64,000 nucleotides of DNA, taken from Thermotogota bacterium. Lineage in GTDB: Bacteria > Thermotogota > Thermotogae > Petrotogales > Petrotogaceae. The position numbers were made by a program, and so were the translations under genes. The stretch's first letter is position 1; the number at the start of each line of letters is the position of its first letter. The stretch lies in NCBI GenBank assembly GCA_029780115.1, contig JAKOZG010000027.1, positions 1 through 64,000 on the forward strand. The letters run 5' to 3'. This document shows positions 28,639 to 37,176 of this stretch, one piece after another. The notes beneath the pieces were generated by a model. That model did not search any database. It was not told the DNA's origin and worked only from the letters and a program-made list of their open reading frames with translations.

Positions 28639-29622
28639 TTAAAAGTTTTTATGCTGCTCAAATTTTTTATGCCATCTCCAAGCGTCTAAAATAATCTTTT
28701 CTAAATCTGAACTTTTAGGAGTCCACCCTAAAACTTTTTTGGCCCTTTCACATGAAGCTACTAATACAGCAGGGTCCCCAGGTCTTCGTGAAGTAATTTC
28801 AAAATCAATATCTTTCGAAGTTACTTTTTTAGCTGTTTCTAGCACTTCCAATACAGTAAATCCTTTACCATTCCCCAAATTAAATACTTCTGACTCATCT
28901 TCAGATTTCATCCATTCCATAGCCTTAATGTGAGCATCTATCAAATCCATAACGTGGATATAATCTCTTACAGGCGTTCCATCCTTTGTGGGATAATCAT
29001 TACCGTATATAAAAACTTTTTCTCTTTTTCCCACCGCTGTTTGAAGCACTATTGGAATCAAGTGAGTTTCAGGATCATGTGCTTCACCAATACTACCATC
29101 ATAATAAGCGCCTGCCGCATTAAAATAACGTAACGCTACATATCTTATCTTATTTAGTCTGGAGAACCATTCCAAAATTTCTTCTATCATTAGTTTAGAT
29201 TGACCATAAACACTTGTAGGATTTTTGGGTTGGTCCTCAGTTATTGGTATCTTTTCAGGATTACCATAAACTGCTGCACTGGAAGAGAATACAATATATC
29301 TTACATTATATTCTATCATAGCCTCTATTAAATTTAAAGTACCACAAACATTACCTTTAAAGTATTTCATCGGATTTTCCATAGACTCTCCAACGAGAGA
29401 ATATGCTGCAAAATGGTAAACTTCATCTATATTGTAATTATTAAATACTTTTTTTATATCTTCTTTATTTCTTAAATCCCCTTCAACTACATCTAAATCT
29501 TTTACAGCCCATTTATGGCCCCTCTCAAAATTATCAAATACCACCACTTCTTTTCCATCTTCTTTTAATTTTTTAACAAGATGAGATCCTATGTAACCTC
29601 CTCCACCTGTAACAAGAATCAT
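28639..29622 (-). CDS. galE: UDP-glucose 4-epimerase
   Basis: A 327-residue extended short-chain dehydrogenase. The NAD-binding GGGGYIGSH is at 6-14, the catalytic tyrosine and lysine are in YGQSK, SSSAAVYG carries the active serine and RYFNAAGA and HVMDLIDAH are epimerase hallmarks. It interconverts UDP-glucose and UDP-galactose, for galactose use or surface glycans. ATG 29622 follows GAGGTGG, and the gene lies 17 bases after the YchF-like gene. Confidence 0.93.
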   Translation of the reverse strand: MILVTGGGGYIGSHLVKKLKEDGKEVVVFDNFERGHKWAVKDLDVVEGDLRNKEDIKKVFNNYNIDEVYHFAAYSLVGESMENPMKYFKGNVCGTLNLIEAMIEYNVRYIVFSSSAAVYGNPEKIPITEDQPKNPTSVYGQSKLMIEEILEWFSRLNKIRYVALRYFNAAGAYYDGSIGEAHDPETHLIPIVLQTAVGKREKVFIYGNDYPTKDGTPVRDYIHVMDLIDAHIKAMEWMKSEDESEVFNLGNGKGFTVLEVLETAKKVTSKDIDFEITSRRPGDPAVLVASCERAKKVLGWTPKSSDLEKIILDAWRWHKKFEQHKNF

Positions 29623-29639
29623 ATTTCCACCTCTCTTTT

Positions 29640-30725
29640 TTAAGCGTTAGCTCTTATAGTTAATATGTATCCATCTTCAACAATCTCATCTTTCCCTGCT
29701 AGTTTCCATAGACCTTTCTCTTTTAATTTATCTTCACTTCCATATCTAACCAAATCTTCAAATTTCATGACTTCTGCTCTGATAAAATTTTTTTCAAAAT
29801 CAGTATGTATTTTACCTGCTGCTTCTTTCATTGTAATACCTTTTTTTACTGTCCATGCCCTTACTTCATTCTCTATAACAGTAAAAAATGAAATAAGCCC
29901 CACATGATTATAAACTATTTTTGCTAATCTTTCAATACCGGGTTCCTCAATAGATAATTCCTTCAGGAATAGCTCTCTATCTTTTTCGTCTTCTAATTCA
30001 TTTATCTCTACTTCCATTTTCCCATCTAATTCTATGTAGGCAAAAAATTGTTTTTCACATTCTTCTAAAACTTTTTCTTTGTTCTCATATTTCTTTGTCA
30101 ATAGTTGATTATCATCGACATTAACACAAACTATCGTTGGTTTCAAAGTAAATAAAGCTAATGAACCTACTAATTTTTGTTCTTCTTCACTTAACCCGAT
30201 TTTGGATGCAAAAATTCCTTCTTCTAGACTTCCTTTTACTCTATTTAATAATGCTTCTTCTTTTTCTTCTAAAAAAGAAACTTTTCCCTTCTTTTTTTGG
30301 GTTTCCAATCTAATTAATCTGTTTTCAACAATTTCTAAATCACGAATAATTAATTCTGTTTCTAAAATTTCCAATTGTTTCATTGGATTATCAGCACCCT
30401 CTGGCCAGGGAACAGAAAGATTATTAAACGCCCTCAATACCATCAATAAAGCGTCTACATTTTGAATCATTTGAAAAATCCTTGATTTTTCTTTAGGATC
30501 GCCTTTGTAATCAAAACTTGGTATATCTAGAAAATCTAAAGTAGCATACACTACCCTTTTGGGTTTGTAAATTTTCGCAAGTTCGTCTACCCTTTTATCT
30601 TTAATTTGAGCAGTTCTTTTTACCGCCTCTCTTTTATAACTTTCATCAATATCTGCATTAGTTAAAAGTTTAAATATGGTAGTTTTTCCTGATAAGGCGA
30701 GTCCAAATAAGCCAATTTCCACCAC
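29640..30725 (-). CDS. Divergent YchF/Obg-type P-loop GTPase-like protein
   Basis: A 361-residue protein with the YchF layout: N-terminal P-loop domain (GLALSGKT, 8-15), helical arm and a C-terminal YchF/TGS-type domain (about 275-360, ending LAGKDEIVEDGYILTIR). It departs from canonical YchF at several motifs. G1 is GLALSGKT instead of GxPNVGKS, the G3 region reads DFLDIPSFDYKGD with no DxxG glycine, and the base-specificity region reads VNVDDN rather than NxxE. The nucleotide preference is therefore uncertain. YchF proteins act with ribosomes and in stress; the role here is inferred. It heads the galE-apt run. Confidence 0.75.
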   Translation of the reverse strand: MVEIGLFGLALSGKTTIFKLLTNADIDESYKREAVKRTAQIKDKRVDELAKIYKPKRVVYATLDFLDIPSFDYKGDPKEKSRIFQMIQNVDALLMVLRAFNNLSVPWPEGADNPMKQLEILETELIIRDLEIVENRLIRLETQKKKGKVSFLEEKEEALLNRVKGSLEEGIFASKIGLSEEEQKLVGSLALFTLKPTIVCVNVDDNQLLTKKYENKEKVLEECEKQFFAYIELDGKMEVEINELEDEKDRELFLKELSIEEPGIERLAKIVYNHVGLISFFTVIENEVRAWTVKKGITMKEAAGKIHTDFEKNFIRAEVMKFEDLVRYGSEDKLKEKGLWKLAGKDEIVEDGYILTIRANA

Positions 30726-30798
30726 AATTCACCTCTTTTTAGATTACAAAAACTTCTTATATGAAGTTTTATATTTTCTTTCTTCTCAAATAAAAGGA

Positions 30799-30823
30799 GG
30801 CAGAAGACATTTCAGCTTCTGCC
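30799..30823 (-). terminator. Rho-independent terminator after mazG
   Basis: GGCAGAAG and CTTCTGCC form an eight-base stem. In the minus direction it is followed by a T-rich tract (TCCTTTTATTT), placing it after mazG and before the YchF-like gene. Confidence 0.7.
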
Positions 30824-30897
30824 AATTTACCTTTTGTTAAATTAATTATAACACAAGGAATTAACAAAAAGCAAAAATGATGAGAAATTTTTTAAAA

Positions 30898-31659
30898 TTA
30901 TTGTTCCTCTTTTTTCACTACATTCCAAAAGTTATCTAATTCTTGTAAATTTAGGGACTCAAAGTCCTCTCCAAGACTTTCTATTTTTTCCTCCATTTGC
31001 TGAAACCGTCTCACAAACTTTTCGGTAGCTTTTCTCAATGAATATTCAGCATCGATGTTCAAAAATCTAGCCAAATTTACTAGAGCAAACAACAAATCAC
31101 CAAATTCTTCTAGTATCTCTTCGTCGTTTTTTGCTTCTTTAAGTTCTCTAAACTCTTCTTCAACTTTATTCCATACATCATTTATATCGGTCCAATCAAA
31201 GCCTACAGTGGCCGCATTTTCTTGCACGCGTCTTGCTAAAGACAAGGCTGGTAAAGCTTTATTCATTTTTCCTATCCTACTATATTTTTTCTCTCCTTTT
31301 TCCTTTGCCTTGATTTCTTCCCATCGTGCATATGAATATGATTTTTCACTTCCAAAAACATGTGGATGCCTTCTTATCAACTTTTGAATCAAATTCTCGA
31401 TCACTTCAAATGTTGAAAATTGATTATTTTCTTCAGCTATTATCGAATGAAAAACAACTTGTAACAAAATATCCCCTAGTTCTTCCTTTATTTTTGAGCT
31501 GTCCTTCTCATCAATTGCTTCTACTAATTCATAAGCTTCTTCTATTACATACGATTTTAAACTCTCATGCGTTTGAACTTTATCCCATTCACATCCATTT
31601 GGACCTCTCAATTGTTTCATTGTATTATATAGTTCTTCGAATTTTTCGCCCAATTCCAT
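30898..31659 (-). CDS. mazG: Nucleoside triphosphate pyrophosphohydrolase MazG
   Basis: A 253-residue all-alpha NTP pyrophosphohydrolase with two tandem MazG domains, hydrolysing (d)NTPs to monophosphates for pool cleaning or stringent-response tuning. The first domain has GCEWDKVQTHESLKSYVIEEAYELVEAI with the EExxE metal site and EELGDILLQVVFHS; the second has EEFGDLLFALVNLARFL. A longer frame is open to 31716, but GGGAGG and family alignment favour ATG 31659 (MELGEKFEEL). It is followed by a terminator. Confidence 0.94.
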   Translation of the reverse strand: MELGEKFEELYNTMKQLRGPNGCEWDKVQTHESLKSYVIEEAYELVEAIDEKDSSKIKEELGDILLQVVFHSIIAEENNQFSTFEVIENLIQKLIRRHPHVFGSEKSYSYARWEEIKAKEKGEKKYSRIGKMNKALPALSLARRVQENAATVGFDWTDINDVWNKVEEEFRELKEAKNDEEILEEFGDLLFALVNLARFLNIDAEYSLRKATEKFVRRFQQMEEKIESLGEDFESLNLQELDNFWNVVKKEEQ

Positions 31660-32043
31660 TTTTGTCCTCCCAAGATTTAAGATTTTAGGTAAACCTATAC
31701 ATATTCTAAAAACCATATTTAAAGCTTATTATATGATTTGCATTTTGTTTGAGTTAGCGCCTCGTAACTTTGAACCCTTTAAGTAGACTTCTCTGAATAC
31801 GAACATATAACTCTATGTTTTAAAAAATAGAGCAACATTTTTTTTATTTAGTCCTCTTTAAATTGATAATCTTAATTTTTTAAAAGTTTCCCGCTTCTGA
31901 AAAACCTATTTACAATTTAGCAAAATTTCCTCGTAAAGCAATTATAGCACAGTTGTTTATATATGACGCTGCTTATTATAAATTTAATTTAAATGAGTCT
32001 TAATTCACCATTTAAAATTGACTATGAGATTTTTTTATAAAAC
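31660..32043. other. Divergent intergenic region before the TetR promoter
   Basis: An AT-rich spacer of about 380 bases between mazG (minus) and the TetR gene promoter (plus). No reading frame, RNA gene or repeat was recognised apart from the promoter and operator that begin at 32044. Confidence 0.4.
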
Positions 32044-32072
32044 TTGATATATTCTTTTATTTATGATATAAT
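32044..32072 (+). promoter_or_regulatory. Strong sigma-70-type promoter for the TetR-fab operon
   Basis: TTGATA, an exact 17-base spacer and TATAAT. The expected transcription start is about 32079, just before the inverted repeat at 32086. Confidence 0.8.
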
Positions 32073-32085
32073 TTCAAGAAAGAAT

Positions 32086-32102
32086 AATGACCGTTGGTCA
32101 TT
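32086..32102. promoter_or_regulatory. Probable TetR operator (AATGACC-GTT-GGTCATT)
   Basis: A perfect 7-base inverted repeat with a 3-base spacer, lying directly downstream of the predicted transcription start and 25 bases before the TetR start codon. The position fits autorepression by the encoded TetR protein. The binding assignment is inferred from location and symmetry. Confidence 0.65.
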
Positions 32103-32127
32103 TTTTGCTTTGTAAGGGTGAATAATA

Positions 32128-32784
32128 ATGAATGATAAGAAAAACAATAATAAAAAGAAAAAAGAAAAAAAGAAAAACTTAATAATGGACGCAGCAGAAA
32201 AACTATTTATACAAAAAGGTTATCAGGATACAACTATGACTGAAATAGCCAAAAAAGCAAAACTAGCTAAAGGAACTTTGTACTTGTATTTTTCAAGTAA
32301 GAAAGATCTTTATTTTACTTCTGTTGAGCGTGCTCTTCAAACTTTAAAAGATATGATAATTGAAGGAATTAGTATTTGTAAAAGTGGTTTTGAAAAAGTT
32401 GTTTCTATGGGAAAAACGTATGTAAATTTTAGCGTTGATTATGAAAATTACTACAAATTAATTTTGGATTACGAAACTCAAGAAACAAAATTCGACGAAT
32501 CAGACCCACATGTTAAAAAAGCCTACGAAAAGAGTGAGGAAATATTTAATTTACTAGTTTCTTCTATTGAAGAGGGAAAAAATGACGGTACAATTGATAG
32601 TAATCTGGATACTAAAAAAATAGCTATTGTGTTGTGGGCCGAAATAACGGGATTAGTTCAACAGGTTAGTCTTAGAAAAGATTTATATAAAAAATGGACA
32701 GGTTTAGATGCAAATCAAATATTTGAATACTACATAGAAGTTACTCAACGTATGTTATCCGCGCCAAAAACTTCTAACACATAG
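32128..32784 (+). CDS. TetR-family transcriptional regulator of the fab cluster
   Basis: A 218-residue TetR/AcrR-type regulator. A very lysine/asparagine-rich leader (residues 2-16) precedes the DNA-binding domain (about 18-63), with the hallmark TEIAKKAKLAKGTLYLYFSSKKDLY. The C-terminal ligand domain is all helical. ATG 32128 follows AAGGGTG. Only ten bases separate it from fabF, and a promoter plus perfect operator lie upstream, so it probably represses itself and the fatty acid synthesis genes. By analogy with other regulators the ligand may be an acyl-CoA, acyl-ACP or fatty acid, but this is inference. Confidence 0.85.
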   Translation: MNDKKNNNKKKKEKKKNLIMDAAEKLFIQKGYQDTTMTEIAKKAKLAKGTLYLYFSSKKDLYFTSVERALQTLKDMIIEGISICKSGFEKVVSMGKTYVNFSVDYENYYKLILDYETQETKFDESDPHVKKAYEKSEEIFNLLVSSIEEGKNDGTIDSNLDTKKIAIVLWAEITGLVQQVSLRKDLYKKWTGLDANQIFEYYIEVTQRMLSAPKTSNT

Positions 32785-32794
32785 GAGGTAGATT

Positions 32795-34027
32795 ATGCCA
32801 AAGGTTGTTGTAACTGGAATTGGAACAGTAAATTCAATTGCAAAAAATTCTAACGAATTTGTAGATGCTCTAAAAGAAATGAAAATAGGAATAGACTACA
32901 TCACGCAATTTGATACTTCTGATCAAAAAGTTAAAATTGGAGCAGAAATTAAGGATTTCGATCCTGAACAATACCTTGACAAAAGAACTGCGAAAAGATA
33001 TGATAGATTTTTACAATTAGCTATAGCGGCTGCTGATGAAGCTATAAAGGACGCGGGTTTATATGAAGAACAAAAATGGAGAGAAAATGCGGGTGTTGTA
33101 ATTGGTTCAGGAATAGGAGGATTTAAAACTCTATATAGAGAATTTTTGGTAATGCATGAAAAAGGACCTAAATTTGTCAGTCCCTTTTTAATCCCAATGA
33201 TGATAGCAGATATGGCAAGCGGAGTTGTCGCTATACATTATGGATTAAAAGGTCCCAATTTTTCTACTGTCAGTGCCTGCGCTTCATCAATCCATTCTTT
33301 AATAACTTCTGTTATGTTAATAAGAGATGGAGAAATTGATGTTTGTGTAACAGGAGGCTCAGAAGCAGTTATTGATCCAATGCCAATTGCAGCATTTGCA
33401 AATATGATGGCTCTCTCACAAAAAAATGATGAGCCAAAAAAAGCTTCTCGTCCATTTGACAAAAATAGGGACGGTTTTGTTATGGGTGAAGGTGCAGGCA
33501 TTTTAATTCTAGAATCCGAAGAGCATGCAAAAGCGCGCGGTGCGAAAATCTATGGATACATAGATGGTTTTGGGATGACCGGAGATGCTTATCATATAAG
33601 CCAGTCTGAACCACAAGGAGAAGGAGCGGCTAGAGCTATGAAAAGAGCTTTGGAAATGGCTGGACTAAATCCTTCAGAGATAGATTTGGTAAATTGTCAT
33701 GCAACGAGTACCCCAGTGGGGGATGCTTCTGAAATTAGAGCTTTAAAAACCATTTTTGGTGAAGATATTACAAAAGCGTATATTCAATCTACAAAAACTT
33801 TGGTAGGTCATACTTTGGGAGCAGCTGGAGCTATTGAATTAATTGCAGCTATCTTAGAAACACAAAACAACTTTATTCATGGGATGCCTAATTTAGACGA
33901 ACCTGACGAGGAAATGATAAATCTTAACATACCAAAAGAATTAAAAAGTGTTAAAATTAACACGGTTTTGAAAAATTCTTTTGGTTTTGGAGGACATAAC
34001 GCCTCTATCATATTCGTCAAATATTAA
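32795..34027 (+). CDS. fabF: 3-oxoacyl-ACP synthase II
   Basis: A 410-residue condensing enzyme that elongates acyl-ACP with malonyl-ACP. The Cys-His-His triad is C162 (VSACASS), H302 (NCHATSTPVGD) and H339 (VGHTLGAAG). The GSGIGG and FGFGGHNASI motifs confirm the KAS II fold. ATG 32795 follows TAGGAGG. It starts the fatty-acid-synthesis genes behind the TetR regulator; acpP, fabH and the acetyl-CoA carboxylase genes are not in this window. Confidence 0.96.
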   Translation: MPKVVVTGIGTVNSIAKNSNEFVDALKEMKIGIDYITQFDTSDQKVKIGAEIKDFDPEQYLDKRTAKRYDRFLQLAIAAADEAIKDAGLYEEQKWRENAGVVIGSGIGGFKTLYREFLVMHEKGPKFVSPFLIPMMIADMASGVVAIHYGLKGPNFSTVSACASSIHSLITSVMLIRDGEIDVCVTGGSEAVIDPMPIAAFANMMALSQKNDEPKKASRPFDKNRDGFVMGEGAGILILESEEHAKARGAKIYGYIDGFGMTGDAYHISQSEPQGEGAARAMKRALEMAGLNPSEIDLVNCHATSTPVGDASEIRALKTIFGEDITKAYIQSTKTLVGHTLGAAGAIELIAAILETQNNFIHGMPNLDEPDEEMINLNIPKELKSVKINTVLKNSFGFGGHNASIIFVKY

Positions 34028-34040
34028 AGGAGGAATAACT

Positions 34041-34892
34041 ATGTCTAAAAAAATAGGAATAGTTACAGATAACACCTGCGACATCGATTTGAAAACATTG
34101 AAGGAACTGGATATTGGATGTGTATCCCTTTATGTGAAGCAACAAGATAAATTTAAGAAAGCAATAGAAATAGACGTAGAGGATTTTTATGAAAGTTTGA
34201 AAAAAAGCGACTACATTCCCGCAACCTCTCAACCATCTACCCACGATTTTGAAATAGTTTACAAAGAATGGTTAACTAGATATGATGAGTTGATTTCTGT
34301 TCATATACCAGCTAAGTTAAGTGGAACTTATAATGCTGCGATATTAGCTGCTAAAAATGTAGATGAAAAAAGAATCCACGTAGTCGAAGGATATGAAACT
34401 ACGTGGGGATTAGGATTCCTTGTGTTAGAGTTAAAAAAACTAATAGATTCCGGAAATTACGAAATCAACGAACTAATAGATTTTACCGAGCATTTTCATG
34501 AAAAAGTTAACGTTTATTTTACTGTAGGAGATTTGAATTATTTGCAGAAGGGTGGAAGAATAGGCAAAGCTTCTGCTTTTTTGGGATCTATGCTAAATGT
34601 TAAGCCATTACTACAGCTTGCAGAAGGTGAAATAATTCCCATTAAACGAGTAAGAGGGTATAACAAAGTTATTAAAGAAATATCAATAGCTGCTATGCAA
34701 GAAAAAGGAAATGGAGACTTAAAAAATATTGCGGTTGTACACACTGGAAGTTTAAAAGTTGGTGGAGATTTGTTGGATGAAGTTGTAAAACTTGGTATTC
34801 CACGAGAAAAAATAATATTCGAACCAATGGATATAATAATTGGAATGCATTTAGGTCCTGAATCAGGTGGAATAATAACCACTTGGGAGTGA
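34041..34892 (+). CDS. DegV-family (FakB-like) fatty-acid-binding protein
   Basis: A 283-residue protein with the DegV two-domain fold. The N-terminal DNTCDID, the ligand-pocket TSQPSTHDF and the LSGTYNAA motif are typical, as are YLQKGGRIGKASAFLG and the C-terminal HLGPESGG. Family members bind long-chain fatty acids; FakB proteins present them to the kinase FakA. An upstream TTG-type frame exists, but AAAGGAGG gives ATG 34041. Its place between fabF and fabZ supports a lipid role. No FakA kinase lies in this window. Confidence 0.9.
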   Translation: MSKKIGIVTDNTCDIDLKTLKELDIGCVSLYVKQQDKFKKAIEIDVEDFYESLKKSDYIPATSQPSTHDFEIVYKEWLTRYDELISVHIPAKLSGTYNAAILAAKNVDEKRIHVVEGYETTWGLGFLVLELKKLIDSGNYEINELIDFTEHFHEKVNVYFTVGDLNYLQKGGRIGKASAFLGSMLNVKPLLQLAEGEIIPIKRVRGYNKVIKEISIAAMQEKGNGDLKNIAVVHTGSLKVGGDLLDEVVKLGIPREKIIFEPMDIIIGMHLGPESGGIITTWE

Positions 34893-34900
34893 GACAAAAG

Positions 34901-35329
34901 ATGAGCATAGATGAAATTTTAAAAATACTTCCACATAGATATCCTTTTTTGCTAGTTGATGGAATTATTGAAATAAATAACGACAATATAAAGGCTTTCA
35001 AAAATGTAAGTATAAATGAACCATTTTTTCAAGGCCATTTTCCAAATTATCCCATTATGCCAGGGGTTTTAATTATCGAAGGAATGGCTCAAACAGCTGG
35101 TTTGCTTCTTTTAAATAAACAAAATATCGAGAAAAACAATATCATACCTTTATTCACTGGAATAGACAAGGCTAGATTCAAAAAAGAGGTTAGACCTGGT
35201 GATAAATTGATTTATGAATTAAAAATTTTACAAAAAAAGGCAAATATCTATAAATTAAAAGGAACGGCTTTTGTAGAAAATGAAATTTGCACACAGGCTG
35301 AAATTATGGTTGGAATTAAAATAAGTTAG
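34901..35329 (+). CDS. fabZ: 3-hydroxyacyl-ACP dehydratase
   Basis: A 142-residue hotdog-fold dehydratase. The catalytic pair is H46 (FQGHFPNYPIMPGVL) and E60 (IIEGMAQTAG), and HRYPFLLVD at 12-20 is conserved. It removes water from 3-hydroxyacyl-ACP. A frame opens at TTG 34883 inside degV, but GGGAGTGAG and family alignment favour ATG 34901. It follows degV by eight bases. Confidence 0.95.
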   Translation: MSIDEILKILPHRYPFLLVDGIIEINNDNIKAFKNVSINEPFFQGHFPNYPIMPGVLIIEGMAQTAGLLLLNKQNIEKNNIIPLFTGIDKARFKKEVRPGDKLIYELKILQKKANIYKLKGTAFVENEICTQAEIMVGIKIS

Positions 35330-35343
35330 TTGGAGGTGCTGTA

Positions 35344-36261
35344 TTGGACTTATCAAACAATAGAGTTACTAAACTTTTAAAAATCAAATACCCCATTTTA
35401 GAAGGAGGAATGGCATGGGTCGGAACAGCCAAATTAGCCGTTGCTGTCTCGAACGCTGGTGGTCTTGGAACAATCGGTTCTGGGAACATGGATCCTTCGC
35501 TTTTGAAAAAACAAATAGATACCATTAAAAAATTAACCGATAAACCATATGCAGTTAATGTCATCATGCTTAATCCTCACATTGAAGAAGTAATTGATCT
35601 GTTAATTGAAGAAAAAGTTCCCGTAGTTGTTCTAGGGGCAGGAAATTCTACTAAATACATATCTAAACTCAAACAAAACGGAATAACAACGTTAGCGGTA
35701 GTTTCCTCAGAAAACCTTGCTTTGAGGTTAGAAAATGCTGGAGTTGATGCAATAATAGGAGAAGGAATGGAAAGTGGTGGGCATATTGGAGATGTAACCA
35801 CGATGGTTTTAATACCAAAACTAACAAGCATGTTAACAGTTCCAGTAATTGCTGCAGGAGGGATAGCCGAAGGAAGGGGCGCGTTAGCAGCTTTTGCCCT
35901 TGGAGCTGAAGCCATACAAATGGGAACCCGATTTATAGCTACCCATGAATGTGAAGCACATGAAAATTATAAAAAGATAATTTTAGAAGCTGGAATAAGA
36001 GATACGATAGTAACAGGTTTAAAGTTCGGAAATCCTGCGAGAATAATAAAAACTCCTTTTGGTAAAAAAATAGCAAAATTAGAAGCATCTTCCCCCGAAG
36101 AAGCTGAGGAAGCACTTGTAGGGAGTTTAAAGAGAGCATTTTTATATGGTGATGAAGAAAGCGGTTCTTTTATGGCAGGTCAATCAGCAGGTCTCATAAA
36201 CGAAATTAAAAGTGTTAAAGAAGTCATTGATGAAATAGTTCTTTACCTAGAACAGCACTGA
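35344..36261 (+). CDS. fabK: Enoyl-ACP reductase II (FMN-dependent, FabK type)
   Basis: A 305-residue TIM-barrel flavoprotein of the nitronate monooxygenase/FabK family. ILEGGMAWVGTAKLAVAVSNAGG opens the barrel, EGMESGGHIGDVTTM and AAGGIAEGRG bind FMN and AIQMGTRFIATHEC follows. Within a fab cluster lacking fabI, enoyl reductase is the reasonable function. TTG 35344 follows TTGGAGGTG. It is packed between fabZ and fabD. Confidence 0.92.
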   Translation: MDLSNNRVTKLLKIKYPILEGGMAWVGTAKLAVAVSNAGGLGTIGSGNMDPSLLKKQIDTIKKLTDKPYAVNVIMLNPHIEEVIDLLIEEKVPVVVLGAGNSTKYISKLKQNGITTLAVVSSENLALRLENAGVDAIIGEGMESGGHIGDVTTMVLIPKLTSMLTVPVIAAGGIAEGRGALAAFALGAEAIQMGTRFIATHECEAHENYKKIILEAGIRDTIVTGLKFGNPARIIKTPFGKKIAKLEASSPEEAEEALVGSLKRAFLYGDEESGSFMAGQSAGLINEIKSVKEVIDEIVLYLEQH

Positions 36262-36277
36262 ATTTGGGGGTGAAAAA

Positions 36278-37153
36278 ATGCGTTGTTTTGTCTTTACTGG
36301 TCAAGGTTCACAGTTTTTAGGTATGGGAAAAGATATTTTGGAGCTTAAACCAGAATACAATATTTACTTCGATAAAGTAAAAGATAGAATAGGTGTTGAT
36401 ATTAAAAAAATAATCTTTGGTGATGATGAAAAAGAGCTTACCTTGACTCAAAACGCTCAAGTTGCAATACTTACTATAAGTTATATGAAATATTTGTATG
36501 CCCTTAGTAAAGGGCTTACACCTGATGTTGTTGCAGGACACTCTCTGGGAGAATGGACAGCTATACTGGCTGCTGAAGTGATTAGTTTTGAAGATGCTGT
36601 TGAAGCTGTGTATTATAGAGGACTGTATATGAGCGAAGCTATAGAACCCGGAAAAGGTGGAATGGCTGCAATCATTGGTATGGATGTATCAGAAATTGAA
36701 AGAGTTCTAAAAAATTATCCAAATGTTCAAATTGCTAATTACAATTCACCTTCACAAATTGTGATAAGTGGAGAAATGGAAGAACTTTTGATATCAATGG
36801 AAAAGTTGAAGGAAAGCGGAGCTAAAAAAGTTGTCCCTTTAAATGTTAGTGGACCTTTTCATTCTAAGTTTTTAAAAGAAGCCGAAGATCGACTCAGAAG
36901 AAAAATAGAAAAATTACCTTTTAATAAACCAAAAATTCCTGTAGTTCAAAATGTGAGCGCAAAATTTGAAACTGACCCAGAAGTTATTAAAGAAAATGTA
37001 ATAAGACAAATTACTTCACCTGTAAGATGGATTGAGTGCGTGCAAGAGTGCATTAGAAACGGCGTTGATGAATTTGTCGAAATTGGTCCTACTCAGGTAT
37101 TAACTAAATTCATTAAACAGATAGATAGAAACGTCAAATTAGTAAACATTTAA
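36278..37153 (+). CDS. fabD: Malonyl-CoA:ACP transacylase
   Basis: A 291-residue transferase loading malonyl from CoA onto ACP. The nucleophile is S89 in GHSLGEW, with FTGQGSQFLGMG at 5-16 and the histidine in GPFHSKFL. Length is normal for FabD. ATG 36278 follows TTGGGGGTG. It lies between fabK and fabG. Confidence 0.96.
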   Translation: MRCFVFTGQGSQFLGMGKDILELKPEYNIYFDKVKDRIGVDIKKIIFGDDEKELTLTQNAQVAILTISYMKYLYALSKGLTPDVVAGHSLGEWTAILAAEVISFEDAVEAVYYRGLYMSEAIEPGKGGMAAIIGMDVSEIERVLKNYPNVQIANYNSPSQIVISGEMEELLISMEKLKESGAKKVVPLNVSGPFHSKFLKEAEDRLRRKIEKLPFNKPKIPVVQNVSAKFETDPEVIKENVIRQITSPVRWIECVQECIRNGVDEFVEIGPTQVLTKFIKQIDRNVKLVNI

Positions 37154-37176
37154 ACAAATAGTTGGGGGTGTACCCT

